Below, in pieces: positions 36,836 to 45,903 of a stretch of DNA of 51,579 bases. Made by a program: the position numbers and the translations under genes. Location of the stretch: the NCBI GenBank assembly GCA_021794385.1, contig JAJYQY010000051.1, positions 1-51,579 of the forward strand. The letters run 5' to 3'. The notes beneath the pieces are model-generated. The model searched no databases. It was not told where the DNA came from and worked only from the letters and a program-made list of their open reading frames with translations. Position 1 is the stretch's first letter. The number at the start of each line of letters is the position of its first letter. The stretch comes from Pseudomonadota bacterium (GTDB lineage Bacteria > Pseudomonadota > Gammaproteobacteria > Acidithiobacillales > Acidithiobacillaceae).

Positions 36836-36864
36836 CCCTAGATCCGGCAGTTGCCGTTTTTAGG
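36836..36864. repeat. Dispersed palindromic repeat, end-to-end deleted copy E
   Basis: CCTAGATCCGGCAGTTG is joined directly to CCGTTTTTAGGAT. The first half equals the right end of the full element at 20680-20881, the second the left end in reverse. The interior has been lost, leaving the two tips joined. It lies 35 bases before the universal stress protein start. Confidence 0.6.
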
Positions 36865-36898
36865 ATAAATCGGGCCGATCGCCACAAAGGAGGAGATA

Positions 36899-37339
36899 AT
36901 GTATCAAAAGATCTTGTTGGCTACCGACGGCAGCGTACCCTCGGAGGCCGCCCTGGACGCGGCCACGCAACTGGCGGCAGAGCAGGGGGCGGCGCTGCTC
37001 ATTCTCCATGTGGTCGATATTTATGGCTATTATCTGGCAGGCGGCGGGGTGCTCGATCTGCTTCGCGCGCAGGGACAGGAGATCCTGGGCCAAGCCGCCG
37101 CGCGGGCCGAGTCCTTGGGCGTGTCATTCACCAGCCGTCTCCTGGAAACCGGAGTAGGAGGGCATCGGGTGGCAGAGCTGATCATTCAGGAAGGGCGAAG
37201 CTGGGATGCGGACTTGATCGTTCTGGGAACCCACGGTCGCCGCGGCGTGGATCATTTGCTCTTTGGCAGTGTGGCCGAGGGGGTTGCACGTCTGGCAGAG
37301 GCTTCGGTCTTGCTGGCGCGCAGCAAGGCTTCACGCTAA
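36899..37339 (+). CDS. Universal stress protein (UspA family)
   Basis: A 146-residue single-domain Usp. KILLATDGSVPSEAALDAA is the N-terminal strand and helix with the conserved Asp. LIVLGTHGRRGVDHLLFGSVAEGV is the ATP-binding GxxGx9GS-type loop, complete, so it is probably an ATP-binding Usp that forms dimers. The function is stress resistance in general; no specific role can be read. A strong ribosome site AAAGGAGGAG precedes the ATG. It stands alone between motB and the cold-shock gene. Confidence 0.9.
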   Translation: MYQKILLATDGSVPSEAALDAATQLAAEQGAALLILHVVDIYGYYLAGGGVLDLLRAQGQEILGQAAARAESLGVSFTSRLLETGVGGHRVAELIIQEGRSWDADLIVLGTHGRRGVDHLLFGSVAEGVARLAEASVLLARSKASR

Positions 37340-37444
37340 GGGGATAGAATCTACCCTTGCAGCCGCAACAAAGAAAAACCGGAATCGCAAAGGCCAAACC
37401 GGTGTAAAATACGGTGTGTTATACTACTTTGTCCCCGCAAGGGG

Positions 37445-37467
37445 AGGGTGGCTGAAAAGGCCACCCT
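37445..37467 (-). terminator. Stem-loop terminator of the cold-shock gene
   Basis: AGGGTGGC (37445-37452) pairs with GCCACCCT (37460-37467), an 8-bp GC-rich stem just past the csp stop. A second small hairpin CCCC-GCAA-GGGG (37433-37444) follows immediately. No T run is present, so termination may rely on the tandem stems. Confidence 0.55.
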
Positions 37468-37474
37468 GAGGGCA

Positions 37475-37678
37475 TTACGCCCGGCGAACCTTTTCGGCCT
37501 GCAGGCCCTTCGGGCCGCGGGTCACTTCAAAGGTTACGCGCTCGCCTTCGGCGAGGGACTTGAAGCCGCTTCCTTCGATGGCGGAGTGATGCACGAATAC
37601 ATCTTCCTTGCCATCTTCCGGCGTAATGAACCCAAACCCTTTGCTGTCATTGAACCACTTTACAGTACCGACTGCCAT
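37475..37678 (-). CDS. Cold-shock protein (CspA family)
   Basis: A 67-residue single cold-shock domain that binds single-stranded RNA or [23 protein letters not shown] has RNP1 (KGFGFI). DVFVHHSAI is RNP2. It ends with the usual [11 protein letters not shown]. The ATG at 37678 gives the exact family start; an upstream frame is not coding. The 97-base gap to the activator gene upstream contains its own promoter, so it is probably independently transcribed. Temperature control cannot be judged from the leader. Confidence 0.95.
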   Translation of the reverse strand: MAVGTVKWFNDSKGFGFITPEDGKEDVFVHHSAIEGSGFKSLAEGERVTFEVTRGPKGLQAEKVRRA

Positions 37679-37721
37679 GTTACACCCCAAATTAAAGAAA
37701 TAGCCGAACTGGCCACTTCCG

Positions 37722-37749
37722 AGATTAGCACATCCACGGGAGGATGCAA
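37722..37749 (-). promoter_or_regulatory. Candidate sigma-70 promoter for the cold-shock gene
   Basis: On the minus strand TTGCAT (37749-37744) and TAATCT (37727-37722) are 16 bases apart. The transcript would start about 36 bases before the csp ATG. Confidence 0.5.
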
Positions 37750-37775
37750 ATCTTCCCCCGATTTCAGCAGGGTGC

Positions 37776-39128
37776 TCAGACGTCAATGGCATACTTCTCC
37801 ATGAGCCGATACAGCGTGATGCGGGTGACGTCGAGGGCACGCGCCGCCGCAGAGATGTTTTTGCCAGAGGCGTGAATGGCCGCGATGATGGCCTGCCGGT
37901 CGGCTTTTTCCCGTGCCTTGTCCAGGCGTGTCAGGGATTCCAGATCCGATGCCGGGATGCCCAGGTCATCAATGGAGATTTGCGCATGTTCCCCCATCAC
38001 CATGGCGCGACGTATGCGGTTGACCAATTCGCGGACGTTCCCTGGCCAGGAATAGCTGCTCATGGCATCCAGGGCAGCCTGGCTGATCCCCTTGATGGCG
38101 GGATTTTTCTCGTGGGCGAAGCGCTGAAAAAAGTACTGGGCGAGGAGGGGAACGTCGCCTTCCCGTTCCCGTAGGGCCGGTACCTGAAGACGCAATACAT
38201 TGATGCGATAATATAAATCTTCCCGGAATGTGCCCGCCTTGACGGCTGCTTCCAGGTCGACATGGGTCGCGGCTACGATGCGCACGTCCGAGCGTAGGCT
38301 TTGGGTGGCTCCAACGCGCTCGAACTGCTGCTCTTGCAGGAAGCGTAACAGATTGACTTGCATGGGAAAGGGGAGGTCGCCGATTTCGTCGAGAAAAAGG
38401 GTCCCCCCTGCCGCTGCCTCGATTTTACCGATTTTACGCTCATGAGCTCCGGTAAAGGCCCCCTTCTCGTGACCAAAGAGTTCGGATTGCATGAGTTGCT
38501 CGGGGATGGCGCCGCAGTTGAGGGCGACAAAGGGCTGGCCGGCGCGGCGCGAATGCTCGTGGATGGCCAGTGCGGTGAGCTCTTTGCCGGTGCCGGTTTC
38601 CCCGGTGATGAGCACAGGTGCATCCACGGCGGCGGTGCGGTGGACTTGCCGGAATAGTTCCAGCATGGCCTTGCTGGCGCCCATGAGGCTGTCCACAGGA
38701 TGGGGATCAGCACTGCCGTTGGCAATGGTCGCTACGCCATAGGCATGGCCCAGGCTATAAAAGAGGCGCGGCAGTTGGAGGGGAAAGGTATGGTAATCGA
38801 AACAGCATTGGGCAACGAAGCGGCGTAGACGCGGGTTGCGCAAGCTGTCGCGATGGACGATGGCGACCAGTTGGGCATGGGCGGCAGATCGGCAAAAGAC
38901 TGCTTCCATCTGGCGTAGCGATTTTTCTTCCCCGTCCAGATAGACCAACACCGTGTGCAAGGAATTGTGCCGTAGTTGCCACTCCAGATCTTGCTCGGTA
39001 CTGACCCAACTGGGTTCCCAGCCGTCGCTGCGCAGCCGGGCCGCAGACAGATCAGGGATGGGGGTTGGGCTGAATACAAGTAAGGGTCGTACCGAGACCA
39101 AGCTTTGGGCGACGGGCGTATGGGACAT
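37776..39128 (-). CDS. VpsR-like sigma-54-type enhancer-binding regulator
   Basis: A 450-residue regulator with three parts. Residues 1-145 resemble the atypical receiver of Vibrio Vps[11 protein letters not shown]65 in VYLDGEEKS at the receiver Asp, and [18 protein letters not shown]. The AAA+ domain has GETGTGKE (176-183), GAFTGA (223-228) and LFLDEIGD (244-251). The C-terminal Fis-type HTH is [20 protein letters not shown]. VpsR itself lacks a functional GAFTGA and binds c-di-GMP to activate exopolysaccharide genes. Here the loop is intact, so it should work with sigma-54. It is surrounded by c-di-GMP enzymes and three sigma-54-like promoters. Ribosome site GGAGAA before the ATG is good. 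Confidence 0.85.
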   Translation of the reverse strand: MSHTPVAQSLVSVRPLLVFSPTPIPDLSAARLRSDGWEPSWVSTEQDLEWQLRHNSLHTVLVYLDGEEKSLRQMEAVFCRSAAHAQLVAIVHRDSLRNPRLRRFVAQCCFDYHTFPLQLPRLFYSLGHAYGVATIANGSADPHPVDSLMGASKAMLELFRQVHRTAAVDAPVLITGETGTGKELTALAIHEHSRRAGQPFVALNCGAIPEQLMQSELFGHEKGAFTGAHERKIGKIEAAAGGTLFLDEIGDLPFPMQVNLLRFLQEQQFERVGATQSLRSDVRIVAATHVDLEAAVKAGTFREDLYYRINVLRLQVPALREREGDVPLLAQYFFQRFAHEKNPAIKGISQAALDAMSSYSWPGNVRELVNRIRRAMVMGEHAQISIDDLGIPASDLESLTRLDKAREKADRQAIIAAIHASGKNISAAARALDVTRITLYRLMEKYAIDV

Positions 39129-39231
39129 CAGGGAATTCTCCTAATTATTCCGGCAAAGTGTAATATGGCTGCTTGGCATCTCGTTGGCCGTTGCTTTCCT
39201 GAAACATGGTGAATCTTCATAAGAATACCAA

Positions 39232-39255
39232 GGAATCCGACGCATGCGATATTCC
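39232..39255. promoter_or_regulatory. Possible activator-binding dyad upstream of the sigma-54 promoter
   Basis: GGAAT (39232-39236) and ATTCC (39251-39255) flank a GCATGC core (39242-39247). The dyad lies about 120 bases upstream of the -24 element at 39372, a usual distance for an enhancer-binding protein. The core GCATGCGATAT resembles GCATGGATAT inside the palindrome at 45904-45923. The rest of the 398-bp gap (39129-39526) holds no gene. Confidence 0.3.
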
Positions 39256-39371
39256 TCGGGATGTGCTGCCAAAGATTGTCACAATAGCGTTACATAAGGA
39301 AGTGGTAAAAACTCCTTATGGCTCTCTGTGGAGCCTTGTCAGGGGGGCATTTCTGGCCGTCAGACCACTCA

Positions 39372-39387
39372 TGGCATGAGTCTTGCT
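39372..39387 (+). promoter_or_regulatory. Sigma-54 promoter candidate before the degenerate GGDEF gene
   Basis: TGGCATG-AGTC-TTGCT has GG (39373-39374) and GC (39385-39386) exactly ten bases apart, as sigma-54 requires. It differs from TGGCACG-N4-TTGCA at two positions. It faces the gene at 39527, leaving a leader of about 130 bases. Confidence 0.6.
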
Positions 39388-39526
39388 GAATTCCAATACA
39401 TGCTAGCCTACTGACGACGAACCGCCGTTTTCTGGGTTCTCATTTTCTCGAATAAAACCCGCATGAGGGAAGTGCTGCAGCGGCTACTGCTTCCCTGTGG
39501 GTGACGGAAGAGCGGGAGTGACGATT

Positions 39527-40051
39527 ATGCCCTTGGTGGCTGATGATCAAATGGACCAGAATTTTCTGCAACTGCGTATCGCCTGGGCGATACGTCATGC
39601 TCAGAAGACCGGTGACGGTTTTGCGCTGATGCTGATCCGCCCTGGCTACCTCACCCCGGCCTATGCTAGAAAGGGCGTCATGGTGCATCCCGGCCTGCTG
39701 CATCAACTCATAGACCATATATTGCCCTGGGTGCGCCGCATCGATAGCGTTGTTCCGTTGGACAGGCAGTGCATCGCCCTTTTGGCAGAGGAGGTGCGAG
39801 GTTCTGGTGATGCCCTTTCTTTGGCGCGGCGTTTGCACGCCCTGCTCGATGGGCCGATATTCATGGCGGGGGCCTACCCGGCCATCGATTCGGATATGGG
39901 TATTGTCCTATATCCCCTACATGGTTCTACGACCCAGGACTTGATCGACCATGCCCATCTGGCCCTGGCCCAGACCCGGCAGCCGGGAGGAACGGATATG
40001 GAGTTATACCGTCGAGGTAGTGGAAAGCTTAACGATGCAGAGGAGGAGTAG
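39527..40051 (+). CDS. Stand-alone degenerate GGDEF-like protein
   Basis: A 174-residue cytoplasmic protein built like one GGDEF domain without its active site. AIRHAQKTGDGFALMLIRPG corresponds to the early strand. LPWVRRIDSVVPLDRQCIALLAEE occupies the place of the R-x-GGDEF hairpin, with RQCIA where GGDEF should be. MGIVLYPLHGSTTQDLIDHAHLALAQTR matches the late GIAxYPxxG...ADxALYxAK stretch. It cannot make c-di-GMP by the known mechanism and may be a GTP or c-di-GMP sensor or a partner of the next enzyme. The ATG at 39527 has GGGAG eight bases before it; GTGs at 39497 and 39518 are alternatives. Confidence 0.7.
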   Translation: MPLVADDQMDQNFLQLRIAWAIRHAQKTGDGFALMLIRPGYLTPAYARKGVMVHPGLLHQLIDHILPWVRRIDSVVPLDRQCIALLAEEVRGSGDALSLARRLHALLDGPIFMAGAYPAIDSDMGIVLYPLHGSTTQDLIDHAHLALAQTRQPGGTDMELYRRGSGKLNDAEEE

Positions 40052-40280
40052 TAGGGTCCAAGATTTTGGATGGAGCGGGGCAGATCTACTTTGATCAGGA
40101 ATGACGGATCTAAGGGGATTGCTCACGGCTCAGAGCCCGTCGCAAGGCAAGATTTCGCAGGGATTGATCCTGAACGAGAGCTCTGGGTGGTCGGTAGAGA
40201 AGCTCGCCGCGCTCTGCATGCGGCGCAATCGGAGTGGCCAGAGCATTTTTGCCAATTCTTAATAAAAAAGGAGAGCCTCC

Positions 40281-43200
40281 GTGTCCGCCGTTTCCATTGC
40301 ATCAGACCTATTGCCCATCTTCCTTGCTCCGGAGCCGGAGGACGAGGCTTTGCTGCGACGGTATGGTCCCGCGATCGCTCTGCGGGGGAGGGATTTTGCC
40401 GAACGCTGGGTGGCGTTGCTGAGAGGGGATCCTGGTCTGCAATCCATCCTGAATGAAGCATTTTTGTCACGAGCGCAGACGATGATGGAGGCGCATTATG
40501 CGGCCATCCTCTGCGCAGATTACGACGTAGCACGTCGGCGAGTGCTGCACGAAGCAGGGGCTGTTCATCAACGGATGGCTATACCCATACAATGGATGGC
40601 ATCCATCTATGGATTGCTGGCCGAAGATTTTCAGCAAGGGGTAGAGGCCCTAGGGCTGCCGGAGGAGGAGACGAGAAAGCTCCGGCATGCCCTCGGTTGG
40701 CGTCTCCAGCTCGATGCTTTCTGGCTGGAGGAGGGTTTTCAGCAGGCAGCAGCCCAGCGGAGAGCATCCCGCGAGGCATTTTATCTTGCTATCACGCAAG
40801 TCAATCGTTTGCTGACCTACCCGCAAACCGAGGCTTCGGAGGAGCACATCCTCTCCCAGGTGGTCACGCTCCTCGCGGAAACTTTGGCGGCGCCCATGGT
40901 CTGGATCGGCATAGTCCGCTGCGGTGAGACGGAATTGTCCCTTACCGCTGGGGCCGGCCCGGCTGCCCAGCCTTTTGTTGGCATCCGCCTCTCCGTTGAT
41001 CCTGCCAAGCCCGAGGGCAATGGTCCGAGCGGCCAGGCCATCCGTTCGGGGCGCCCTTACATCTGCCACCGGGATGATCCGATCATGGCACCCTGGCGGG
41101 AGTTGGCCATGGCCAACGGCATTGAGGGCTTCGCCGGTGCACCTTTCTACTTTGGCGATGGCGACCGGGGTATCCTCTCCATTTACCGGCGCGATGGGGA
41201 GACTTTCCCCGAGGATCTCATCGATCTAATTTCCCGACTGGCGGAAGACCTGGGAGCCTTTTTTGGCCGACGGCAAACGGCGCTGGAATTGTTGCGTTTG
41301 CGCCATTACCAAAAAGTCGTGGAAATCCTGCATCAGGAAATGCTCCGTCAGCCACCCCCGGAGATACTTTATCAACGCTTGGCGCAACTGCTTTTGGAGT
41401 ACACCGATGCCCTCGCGGTTGTGGTATGGATGGTGATACCGGGTGATGACTGGCTGCGGCAGGTGGCGGTAGAGGCGCGCGACCCGGAGCGCGCGGAGGC
41501 CCTGGCGCAACTGAAAGTTTCCCTGAATCCGGAACATTATCCCCACGGCAGGATGGCGACCGCCCGTACTTATCACGCGGGTGCCCCTATCATCATAGAA
41601 GACGTGTGGAAAGATCCGGATGTCCAATTGGGTTGGGGGGCATCATCCCTTTGGCAGGGGGTGCGCAGCCTCGGCGGATGGCCCATCTTTGCGGGAACAG
41701 GGACGATGCCGGTGGCCGTCCTCATGGTGGAATCGGCCGAGACCCGTTATTTCAGTCCGGAGTTGCAGAGCCTGCTCAATCAACTGGTGGGTAGTATTCA
41801 TATTGCACTGGATGAATACCACAGCCGCCAGCAACTGGCGGCTGAGCGCGAGTCACATGCCTGGCAGGCCCATCACGACTACCTCACCGGTCTGCCCAAT
41901 CGCTTGGGTCTCTCCCGGCGCCTGGGCGATGCCATGGCGCGGGCGTTGCGCCACGGGCGGCTCCTTGGGGTAGGCATCCTGGATCTCGACGACTTCAAGG
42001 CCATCAACGACACCCATGGGCATGCCACGGGCGACCGTCTGTTGATGGCCTTGGCGGGGCGCCTGAGCCAGGTCTTGCGGCATACGGACTTTGCGGCGCG
42101 CCTCGGGGGCGATGAGTTTGTGCTGGTTCTGGAGGATCTGCGTGACCTGGGAGACCTTGAAACCATCATTAGCAAAGTGGGTCAGATTATCGAAGCACCT
42201 TTCGATCTTGCCGAAGGCCTCAATCTCCAGGTGCGCGGCAGTATAGGCCTCACCATCTATCCATTGGATGACAGCGATGCCGACTTGCTCCTTCGCCATA
42301 GCGATCAAGCGCTTTATGCAAAAAAGGCAGAAAAAGGGCAGCGCGATCGCTTCTGGGGCTATTACAGCGACTCCCTGGATCAATACCATAAAGCCGGGAG
42401 AACACCACGGTCCTTGCTGGGAAGTGGTGGCCTGCGGGTTTTTTACCAGCCTATCCTGGATCTGACCAGTAATCGTGTCGTCAGGATAGAAGCCCTGGCC
42501 CGGCTGGAAAATAGTGAAGGTGTCATTCTCCTGCCAAAGGAATTTTTGCCCCAATTCAACCTTGAAGACCAGCGAACGCTGACGCAGTTAATGCTCACCC
42601 AGGCGATTACCGATCTCGCAGAACTGGATAATAGCGCCCATTCCCTCCGGCTATCGGTCAATGTTACGCCGGAATTGCTGCTTTCTGGTACCTGTCTGCG
42701 CTGTTTGGAGAACATTCTGCCGTCTAGCGGTATTAAGGCGGGGCGTATCACCCTGGAGATCCTGGAGGGTTGCAATTCCCTCTCCTTGGAGGAGGCCCGG
42801 GAGCGGATCCGCGAGGTGAAGGAACTTGGTCTGCGGGTCGCCTTGGATGATATCGGCAGCGCCTATTCTTCCCTGCTGCGACTGAAAGAGTTGCCTATCG
42901 ACGAAATCAAGCTGGGCCAGGATTTTGTCCATACCCTGAAAACCAACCCCAATGGCTTTCATTTTATCGCCACGCTGCTGGACCTGAGTCGTAGCCTGCG
43001 CGTAGATTTCGTGGCCGAAGGATGCGAAACGGGTGATGTGCTTGATGCGCTGAAGGTTTTGAATGTCCCCATGGTCCAAGGCTACGCTATTGCCCCTGCC
43101 ATGTCCTTCGATGTGCTCCGTGACTGGCTGTTACAGGCCCGACCTCTGCGCGAGGATTCCCTCCATAGCCTACTGGGTATTTATGCCTATCATCTTTCCA

Positions 43201-43490
43201 ATTTCAGCCTGCTTCAGGGCATGGCATTGAAAAATCCTCAATGGCTGGCAGAAATACCGATGCAGGCGATACCATCATTCCCCATCAATCGTATCATTGC
43301 CTCTCGGGGTTTGACCGGTACCGCCATAGACGTCGCTCATCACACGTATCACCGGGCCCTGGAGGCGACGATCAATACCTTCAAAGCAGAGGGGATGGTG
43401 GATTGGACGGCGGCTGAGGATGCTGCGACCTTCTTTCAACAAAGCCTGCTAGAGGCAATTCGTGAGAAAAACGGCGATGGGAGTGCATAA
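40281..43490 (+). CDS. Globin-coupled GAF-GAF-GGDEF-EAL c-di-GMP enzyme
   Basis: A 1069-residue soluble sensor enzyme. Residues 1-170 resemble a globin-coupled sensor domain: H96 in AGAVHQRMAIPIQWM is the likely proximal heme His. GAF-like domains span about 190-340 and 360-530. The GGDEF domain has RLGGDEFVLV near 608 with RHTD (I-site) before it. The EAL domain keeps IEALARL (about 736), the Asn of SVNVT, LEILEG, LDDIGSAYSSL, DEIKLG, VAEGCET and QGYAIAP. The last 110 residues match the tail of the enzyme at 29684 (AIDVAHHTYHRA). GTG start with AAAAAAGGAGAG. It probably senses O2 or another gas, like DosC. The upstream 230 bases hold no clear promoter. Confidence 0.88.
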   Translation: MSAVSIASDLLPIFLAPEPEDEALLRRYGPAIALRGRDFAERWVALLRGDPGLQSILNEAFLSRAQTMMEAHYAAILCADYDVARRRVLHEAGAVHQRMAIPIQWMASIYGLLAEDFQQGVEALGLPEEETRKLRHALGWRLQLDAFWLEEGFQQAAAQRRASREAFYLAITQVNRLLTYPQTEASEEHILSQVVTLLAETLAAPMVWIGIVRCGETELSLTAGAGPAAQPFVGIRLSVDPAKPEGNGPSGQAIRSGRPYICHRDDPIMAPWRELAMANGIEGFAGAPFYFGDGDRGILSIYRRDGETFPEDLIDLISRLAEDLGAFFGRRQTALELLRLRHYQKVVEILHQEMLRQPPPEILYQRLAQLLLEYTDALAVVVWMVIPGDDWLRQVAVEARDPERAEALAQLKVSLNPEHYPHGRMATARTYHAGAPIIIEDVWKDPDVQLGWGASSLWQGVRSLGGWPIFAGTGTMPVAVLMVESAETRYFSPELQSLLNQLVGSIHIALDEYHSRQQLAAERESHAWQAHHDYLTGLPNRLGLSRRLGDAMARALRHGRLLGVGILDLDDFKAINDTHGHATGDRLLMALAGRLSQVLRHTDFAARLGGDEFVLVLEDLRDLGDLETIISKVGQIIEAPFDLAEGLNLQVRGSIGLTIYPLDDSDADLLLRHSDQALYAKKAEKGQRDRFWGYYSDSLDQYHKAGRTPRSLLGSGGLRVFYQPILDLTSNRVVRIEALARLENSEGVILLPKEFLPQFNLEDQRTLTQLMLTQAITDLAELDNSAHSLRLSVNVTPELLLSGTCLRCLENILPSSGIKAGRITLEILEGCNSLSLEEARERIREVKELGLRVALDDIGSAYSSLLRLKELPIDEIKLGQDFVHTLKTNPNGFHFIATLLDLSRSLRVDFVAEGCETGDVLDALKVLNVPMVQGYAIAPAMSFDVLRDWLLQARPLREDSLHSLLGIYAYHLSNFSLLQGMALKNPQWLAEIPMQAIPSFPINRIIASRGLTGTAIDVAHHTYHRALEATINTFKAEGMVDWTAAEDAATFFQQSLLEAIREKNGDGSA

Positions 43491-43502
43491 CCATAACAAC
43501 GC

Positions 43503-43530
43503 CCGTGCCAAGTGCCGAATCCAGGATAAG
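43503..43530. repeat. Dispersed palindromic repeat, eroded copy F
   Basis: CGTGCCAAGTGCCGAATCC followed by AGGATAAG is a partial match to TTTGCCAACTGCCGGATCC in copy D. It lies in the 42-bp gap between two convergent genes, where it could influence the 3' ends of both. Confidence 0.4.
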
Positions 43531-43532
43531 CG

Positions 43533-45698
43533 CTATAGGGCAGCACTTTCTGCGGTATGATACATATAGACTGGGGCTATTGAGCTTCCTACGGGATCCC
43601 CGAATTCTTCCTTGATACGCACCAATTGGCGCTGATATTTCCCTTGGATCATCATCTGTATATCGGCTATAGGCCCTAGGGTATCGTAGGTGAGGAAAAA
43701 GCGTGGGCCACCATTGGCGTCAACCGAAATTAGTCCGATCCCTTGTTGCATGGTGGCCGGTACATCCGCGCGATGGTAAAGCACTGGAATCCAGTGTTGC
43801 GCTCCCAATTCATGAAATCCTTGCCCGGTCAACCAGACGTGTAGATTTTCCAATGGCGTACGTATCCGATCGGAAAGTCCCAGAATCCGCCATTGCAGGT
43901 CGGAGCCGTAGAGGAAAAGGCCCAGGCGATCCTTGCTGGCTTCATCCGTCCACAGAAAACGGCAACCAATGGCATGTGCTTTGTTCGATTTCTTGTGATC
44001 TTCCGCGATGATTTTTGCGGAAAACGGGATTTCCTGATTGGGTAAGATGATCGTACCGGTAATGATGCTATGGGCCGCTATCTTTTGTACGAGCCGCGAG
44101 TATATGCGAAAACCGGACAGGGAAATGTTCTCGGCGACCGCCAACTCGGAAGAGGCCAAAGGAACATCAATACGCACGGCCATGGGTACCGGGAAACGAT
44201 AATCATTGCGCCGATGTCGGCGGAATATGGTGGTGACGATTACCAGTGTGGCCAGACCAAGATTGATGCAGGCCCAGAAAACGTTACCAATCAGCGCCCA
44301 GGCCGGAAGCGGAGCGTGCCCGGATAACCTCAAAACACCCACGGGAATGGCAATAGCATTGACCGCGAATATGGCATATTGGGGAATCATATAATGATGA
44401 TCTCCATGCGCATGAGAGGACTCTTTGGGAGTCACGTGGAACCTGATCGTTCTTCTCAAAAATCCTGTGGTGGAGACGATCAGTGCCCAGAATCGCGCCA
44501 TGTTGAACTGTTCTGTTTGCAGTATTCTGCCATAACCGCGATTAATTTCTTCAAAAGCAATAAACGTCAACAAGTAGTAAGGCAAGAAGTGCCAAAGAAA
44601 CTGGCGCATACCGATATCTACGATGGGTAACCACCCCAAGAAAAGAACGACGCCCGGGGCGATATAAAAAATGGCTTTCTGCCAACCATCAAAATAGGTG
44701 ATGGCCGATGCCAGATAATTCAGTCGCTGGGGGATGGTCAGACCGCGGGTAAGGAGGATGCCTTCCTTGCGCCAAACCTGCATCGCCCCCTGCCCCCAAC
44801 GTATGCGCTGGGTCAGATACGGGCCAATGGCCAGGGGTGCCAGGCCATAAGCCAGAGGCTGGGCATGATACACGGACGCGTAGCCTTTTTTATGCAAGCG
44901 AAGGGAGGTATGAAGGTCTTCCGTGACCGTGCCGGTGGCAAAACCACCAATGGCATCCAGGGCAGATCGGCGGATAACGGCACAGCTACCGCAAAAAAAA
45001 GCGGAATTCCAGTAATCCTTGCCCCGTTGTATGACCCGGAAAAAGAGCGACTGTTCAGACCAGATACTATGACTTTTGGGGAGCTTCAGGTGTTGATAGG
45101 AGTCCAGATTGTAGAAATCCTGCGGTGTTTGCACAAAAGCCACGTTTTTATCATTGAAATAGCCCAAAGTTTTGGTGAGAAATTCCTTTGACGGCACATG
45201 ATCCGCATCGAAAATTGCCAGGTAATCGGCATCTACCTGTTGGAGAGCGTTGTTTAAGGTACCGGCTTTGGCATGACTATTGTCCACACGGGTGATACAA
45301 GTGCAACCCAAGTCATGCGCAAGATGCTGCATTTCCGGGCGACGACCGTCGTCCAGAAGATAGGTCTGGTGCGGATAATCCATGTGGATGGCGCCGAGCA
45401 GGGTTTGGCGTACAATCGATAATGGTTCATTTAGGCTGGGGACCAGGACGGCTACCCGGAGGCCGGACGGCGCCGGCGGGGAATTGCGTATGGTCAGGCG
45501 CCAGGTCATAAATAGATGCAGCATAATGGTAAAAAAACTAAATAGCTCTGCTCCATATAAAATAATGGAAAATATCATATGGTTCTCATTCAATATTCCG
45601 GCGCGCCACGGGAGATACCATAACGCTGTCAATAAGAACAGGAGCACTATTATCCATGTTCCTTTGCTGAGGGATTCATAAGAAACCTGCTTATCCAT
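43533..45698 (-). CDS. bcsA: BcsA-type family 2 glycosyltransferase with PilZ domain
   Basis: A 721-residue inner-membrane polysaccharide synthase. The catalytic set is complete: LLDDGRR (DD at 116-117), FDADH (164-167), TVTED (259-261) and TQRIRWGQG (Q-x-x-R-W near 297-301). Several membrane spans flank the catalytic loop. A PilZ domain follows near 490: RRNDYR (RxxxR) and ENISLSG (NxSxxG), so c-di-GMP should activate it. It is shorter than E. coli BcsA at the N-terminus and has no bcsB, bcsZ or bcsC beside it. The polymer may be cellulose or another beta-glucan; that cannot be decided here. A sigma-54-like site faces it from 320 bases upstream. Ribosome site GGAGGAGG precedes the ATG. Confidence 0.85.
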   Translation of the reverse strand: MDKQVSYESLSKGTWIIVLLFLLTALWYLPWRAGILNENHMIFSIILYGAELFSFFTIMLHLFMTWRLTIRNSPPAPSGLRVAVLVPSLNEPLSIVRQTLLGAIHMDYPHQTYLLDDGRRPEMQHLAHDLGCTCITRVDNSHAKAGTLNNALQQVDADYLAIFDADHVPSKEFLTKTLGYFNDKNVAFVQTPQDFYNLDSYQHLKLPKSHSIWSEQSLFFRVIQRGKDYWNSAFFCGSCAVIRRSALDAIGGFATGTVTEDLHTSLRLHKKGYASVYHAQPLAYGLAPLAIGPYLTQRIRWGQGAMQVWRKEGILLTRGLTIPQRLNYLASAITYFDGWQKAIFYIAPGVVLFLGWLPIVDIGMRQFLWHFLPYYLLTFIAFEEINRGYGRILQTEQFNMARFWALIVSTTGFLRRTIRFHVTPKESSHAHGDHHYMIPQYAIFAVNAIAIPVGVLRLSGHAPLPAWALIGNVFWACINLGLATLVIVTTIFRRHRRNDYRFPVPMAVRIDVPLASSELAVAENISLSGFRIYSRLVQKIAAHSIITGTIILPNQEIPFSAKIIAEDHKKSNKAHAIGCRFLWTDEASKDRLGLFLYGSDLQWRILGLSDRIRTPLENLHVWLTGQGFHELGAQHWIPVLYHRADVPATMQQGIGLISVDANGGPRFFLTYDTLGPIADIQMMIQGKYQRQLVRIKEEFGDPVGSSIAPVYMYHTAESAAL

Positions 45699-45903
45699 AA
45701 CAACCTCCTCCTACATCTTTATTTCTTGTTAGATAACAACCATGATAACGGTGATAGGCACTCTCTCGCTATGGTTGATATTCTCCACGCGCCCGATCAA
45801 CAGGAGACGCTCCATAGCCATGAACCATGAACATTGAACAAGACGATCATTACACCCGGTTCGACGCGGCGGATCATCTCTGCCCATGCTTTTATCGATG
45901 CCT

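Noticed and set aside
39174-39190. Additional GG-N10-GC sequence upstream of the dead GGDEF gene
   Set aside because: The -12 element reads TGGCC instead of TTGCA, while a much better site lies at 39372.
39527-40051. Active diguanylate cyclase call
   Set aside because: The GGDEF signature is replaced by RQCIA and no metal-binding acidic pair is present at that place.
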